DNA of 64,000 nucleotides from Treponema denticola ATCC 35405 (GTDB taxonomy: Bacteria > Spirochaetota > Spirochaetia > Treponematales > Treponemataceae). The stretch lies in the NCBI RefSeq assembly GCF_000008185.1, contig NC_002967.9:2542001-2606000 (forward strand), read 5' to 3'. Of this stretch, positions 61,286-64,000 are shown piece after piece. Positions within the stretch are counted from its first letter, which is position 1; each line of letters opens with the position of its first letter. The position numbers and the translations under genes are program-made. The notes under the pieces were generated by a model. It ran no database searches, had not been told where the DNA came from, and saw nothing but the letters and a program-made list of their open reading frames with translations.

Positions 61286-61292
61286 AAGTCCA
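61264..61292 (-). promoter_or_regulatory. sigma-70 promoter of second vapBC
   Basis: On the minus strand TGGACT, 17 bp and perfect TATAAT, 19 bp before the antitoxin ATG. Confidence 0.65.
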
Positions 61293-61377
61293 TAAGTATA
61301 TATTTTATATATTAACAACAGACGATGTTAAACCTATCTATGTTAGACCGGTATTTCTAACAGTTGCCAGAATCTTT

Positions 61378-63414
61378 CTAAAATTTAGTTTGTTCGAGGA
61401 GTTCAAAGGCAGCGGAGCGGGCTTCCTGCAAGATTTTAAAATCGCGGGCAGGATCGGCAATTGTAAAGCCTAGGTGATAGCCCGACTGCTCAACCCCTCC
61501 TATATCTCCCGGGCCGCGGAGCCTTAAATCTTCTTCGGCAATTATAAAGCCGTCATTTGTTTCCTTCATTACGGTTAGCCGAGCCCTTCCGTCCTCGGTA
61601 ATTTTTTTTCCGTAAATTAAAAAACAATAGGCTTGCAGGTCTCCACGCCCGACCCTTCCGCGAAGCTGATGAAGGGCTGAAAGACCGAACCTGTCGGCAT
61701 GTTCTATTACCATACAGGTTGCATTGGGAACGTCCACACCGACTTCTACCACAGAGGTCGCAACGAGTATATTAAGTTTCCCAGACCTAAATTCTTCCAT
61801 AATTCTTTTTTGTTCTTCTTCCGCAACCTTGGAGTGAATCAAAGCCAAACTATGATTGGGAAAGCCCGTCTTTAATTCCTCAAACATCCTTTCGGCCGAT
61901 TTTAAGGAAAGGTCTTCATTTTCTTCTATTAAAGGGTATACAAAATAAGCCTGTCTGCCCTGTAGAATCTCTTGTCCTATAAAGTTATAAACCCTTTCGG
62001 CCTTATCCTCCCCCGCAACATAGGTAATAATCGGCTTTCTTCCGGGCGGCATGGTTTTAATGGTCGAAATATCCAAATCTCCGAAGATAGAAAGAGCTAG
62101 GGTGCGGGGAATGGGGGTCGCACTCATCATAAGAAGATGGGGACTCCGCTTTTCTTCATTGCTCTCAGCTCCCTTTTGTATTATGGCCGAGCGCTGGAGA
62201 ACGCCGAAACGATGCTGCTCATCGATTACGGCAAGCCTCAAATTTTTATACTGCACCCCTTGAGAAAAAAGAGAATGGGTGCCGATTATCAAATCGATAT
62301 TTCCCTTTTGCAATTCCTGTAAAAGCCTGCTCCTTCCTTTGGCCTTGGTATTTCCGGTTAAAAAGGCAAGGCGGATACCGAGGGGCTCCAAGAGACGGGC
62401 AGCATTTTCGGCATGTTGGCGGGCTAAAAGCTCCGTAGGAGCTAAAAATGCCGTTTGCCCCCCCTGTTCTATTACCTTTAAGCAGGCTAAAAAGGCAACA
62501 AGGGTCTTCCCCGAACCGACATCTCCCTGCATAAGGCGGGCCATGGGATTAGGGCCGTCCAAGTCTTCGTTTATTTCGGCACAAACCGAAAGCTGGTCTT
62601 GAGTAAGCTTAAAGTTGAGCCTTTCCAAAAGAGAACTTTGAAGAGGCCTTAAAACAGGTTCTTTTTTGACGGTTTTATCTATATTTCTTTCATCTTCAAG
62701 ATTGGGAAGCCTTCCTCGCCTTTCAATAGAGCGCATCCCTATGGCATATTGAAACAAAAAAAACTCTTCAAAGATGAGGGCATAGCGGCCTTTTTCTACC
62801 TCAGCCATAGATTTTGGAGTATGGAGCATAAAAAGCACTTCCTGCTTAGGCGGAAGGCCGTATTTTTGTAAAATAGACTCGGGAAGCTCGGAATCTATGC
62901 CGTGGGCATACATTTTTAGGGCGGAAGCAATTATTTTCCGCAGTTTTGCCTGTCCAAGCCCTGAAGTCAGGGGATAAACGGGAAGAATCTTTGACTGCAT
63001 GTTTTCGGGTTTTTCAAGATCGAATGCGGAGGACTGAATCTCCCCGTATTTGCGGTAAAAAGAGCCATATACAAAGGCGCGAGCCCCGACAGGGAAGCTT
63101 TTTTCTAAAAAAGGGCGGTTAAAGCATATAAGGGAGGCCGTCATTCCGTTTTTGTCGGCAACTATCAGCTTTAAGGTTTTCATCTTTCCGAAGCCGAACC
63201 ATTCATGGCCTGCAACTGTAATTTCTACGTGAATTTTTTGAAACTTGTTCCAATCCAAAAGAACGTTTATCTTCGAGCGGTCTTCCCAATCCCGCGGGAA
63301 AAGCCTTAAAAGGTCTCCGGCATTTTCTACGCCAAGCCTTTTTAGCTGTGAGACTGCGGCAGCACCTACTCCGGCAATATTTGTAAGAGGACCCTGTATT
63401 TCGGAAATCAGCAT
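61378..63414 (-). CDS. recG: ATP-dependent DNA helicase RecG
   Basis: 678 residues. RecG remodels stalled replication forks and recombination junctions. An N-terminal wedge/OB region is followed by helicase motifs: MQGDVGSGKTLVA (I), APTELLARQHA (Ia), IIGTHSLF, DEQHRFGV (II, DEQH typical of RecG), MMSATPIPRT (III), and later ATSVVEVGVDVPNA and HQLRGRVGRG (V, VI). ATG at 63414 was chosen because the -10 box ends 7 nt before it; a longer frame to 63483 lacks support. Confidence 0.97.
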   Translation of the reverse strand: MLISEIQGPLTNIAGVGAAAVSQLKRLGVENAGDLLRLFPRDWEDRSKINVLLDWNKFQKIHVEITVAGHEWFGFGKMKTLKLIVADKNGMTASLICFNRPFLEKSFPVGARAFVYGSFYRKYGEIQSSAFDLEKPENMQSKILPVYPLTSGLGQAKLRKIIASALKMYAHGIDSELPESILQKYGLPPKQEVLFMLHTPKSMAEVEKGRYALIFEEFFLFQYAIGMRSIERRGRLPNLEDERNIDKTVKKEPVLRPLQSSLLERLNFKLTQDQLSVCAEINEDLDGPNPMARLMQGDVGSGKTLVAFLACLKVIEQGGQTAFLAPTELLARQHAENAARLLEPLGIRLAFLTGNTKAKGRSRLLQELQKGNIDLIIGTHSLFSQGVQYKNLRLAVIDEQHRFGVLQRSAIIQKGAESNEEKRSPHLLMMSATPIPRTLALSIFGDLDISTIKTMPPGRKPIITYVAGEDKAERVYNFIGQEILQGRQAYFVYPLIEENEDLSLKSAERMFEELKTGFPNHSLALIHSKVAEEEQKRIMEEFRSGKLNILVATSVVEVGVDVPNATCMVIEHADRFGLSALHQLRGRVGRGDLQAYCFLIYGKKITEDGRARLTVMKETNDGFIIAEEDLRLRGPGDIGGVEQSGYHLGFTIADPARDFKILQEARSAAFELLEQTKF

Positions 63415-63420
63415 AGGTTT

Positions 63421-63449
63421 ATTGTAACACAAGTTTTTAAATTTGACAA
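63421..63449 (-). promoter_or_regulatory. promoter of recG, leaderless type
   Basis: On the minus strand TTGTCA, 17 bp and TACAAT; ATG 7 nt after the -10 box, no ribosome binding site. Confidence 0.68.
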
Positions 63450-63504
63450 AGGGGCTCCAAACATGTAAGTTTTCGAAAATCAAAAATCCAAAGATTTAAA
63501 AGAC

Positions 63505-63533
63505 TAGACTTTTTTGATAAAATATGATAAAAT
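63505..63533 (+). promoter_or_regulatory. promoter of terminal gene with leader hairpin
   Basis: TAGACT, 17 bp and TAAAAT give a start near 63540. The leader holds a perfect 8-bp stem (63544-63551/63564-63571). Confidence 0.5.
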
Positions 63534-63595
63534 TATTTGGTTGCTGTGATTACATTTTTACTAAATCACAGACCTGGTTTAGTCTATGGAGATCA

Positions 63596-64000
63596 TCAAT
63601 AGTCGATACAAGATTATTAAAAAAATAAGCAACTCAATGCCTTATGTGCAGGAATTTCTGGCCGCAGACTTATGGTCGGAAAGCAAAAAAATCAACTTAA
63701 AAATTGTATCATCCCTAGAGCTAAAAAAAGAAGTACTTGATTTTTTTAAAGACAATTTTATTACCATAAGCACTATCGATAATTATTTTCATCTTAAAAA
63801 TTACGGATTTTCCAGTTTATACTTGTCCTACCCTTCCTTGCCCCATTCAAATCCCGATGAAATTTTATATATTTTCACTACTGAGCATCTTGAAAATGCA
63901 GTACCGGTTTTTGAATTTATACAAAAATGTTCAATGGAGGATATTCTCAAAATCGTCGTATCGGTATGCCAGAGTCTTGTTCATGCGAGTAACATTGGAT
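63596..64000 (+). CDS. N-terminal part of kinase-like signalling protein (partial)
   Basis: 135 codons of a gene continuing past the window. The sequence (MEIINSRYKIIKKIS, then NLKIVSSLELKKEVLDFF, LKNYGFSSLYL, IFTTEHLEN and a final CQSLVHASNIG) follows the strand-helix order of a protein-kinase N-lobe, with a Lys in a plausible beta3 position but no Gly-rich loop. It may be a degenerate kinase domain joined to a signalling output domain beyond the window. ATG at 63596 lacks a clear ribosome binding site, so the start is tentative. Confidence 0.5.

Overview
The window looks like chromosome of an oral-type treponeme, most probably Treponema denticola or a close relative. The evidence is low G+C, many lipoproteins with relaxed lipoboxes, a class I (archaeal-type) lysyl-tRNA synthetase, DUF3160, DUF2804 and DUF115/MptE-like proteins, several copies of Rpn and AAA-ATPase/PD-(D/E)XK families, and three type II toxin-antitoxin pairs. 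The species is inferred from gene content; no database was searched. There is no rRNA, CRISPR or prophage. One tRNA (Lys-UUU) is present.

Layout. 1-5.9 kb (minus strand): 5' part of a lipoprotein gene, radA, an Mrp-type P-loop ATPase, an AAA/PD-(D/E)XK protein and a secreted two-lobed aspartyl protease. 6-9.9 kb: a two-gene ABC exporter behind a leader packed with hairpins; the second gene is frameshifted. 9.9-15.3 kb (minus): DUF115 and SurA-like genes, tRNA-Lys, two TPM-domain proteins, a SemiSWEET. 15.4-22.3 kb (plus): SPL-type radical SAM, vapBC, MFS, nth, pyk, a NYN/OST-HTH/cold-shock-like protein, two small envelope proteins. 22.3-31 kb: a Memo-family lipoprotein with a DUF3160 lipoprotein, an FtsJ-like methyltransferase, a GC-rich lipoprotein set between hairpin-rich spacers, YitT. 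31-40.4 kb: a chemotaxis receptor with a remarkable leader, YgjP, DUF2804, an ABC exporter, lysS, hslO, cbiC. 40.4-48.5 kb: two Rpn genes, cydDC-like exporter genes, a metal ABC importer lacking its binding protein, mazEF. 48.5-53.2 kb: a surface-protein cluster. 53.3-64 kb: thiI, a DAHP synthase gene, rnhA, a PC4-like gene, pgsA-like, pgi, engB, hutD, rluA-type, a second vapBC, recG, and the start of a kinase-like gene.

Two regulatory patterns stand out. (1) Leaders of the chemotaxis receptor and two lipoprotein genes carry stem-loops exposing A-N-GGA in the loop. One matches the CsrA SELEX consensus RUACARGGAUGU exactly, and another shows a compensatory base-pair swap between two copies. 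This points to CsrA control of surface and chemotaxis genes. (2) At least seven genes (AAA/PD-(D/E)XK, SPL, the Rossmann-like gene at 29904, hslO, thiI, pgi, recG), and probably the metal-importer ATPase gene, have a sigma-70 -10 box only 6-10 nt before the start codon and no ribosome binding site. That is the layout of leaderless mRNAs.

Other accessory signals: an Rpn gene bounded by 19-bp direct repeats that include the end of cbiC; an 11-C tract at a predicted transcription start upstream of the chemotaxis receptor; a frameshifted exporter; and an in-frame-stop remnant of a small secreted protein. Gene calls rest on motifs read by eye, so family names are firm where motifs are quoted and tentative elsewhere.
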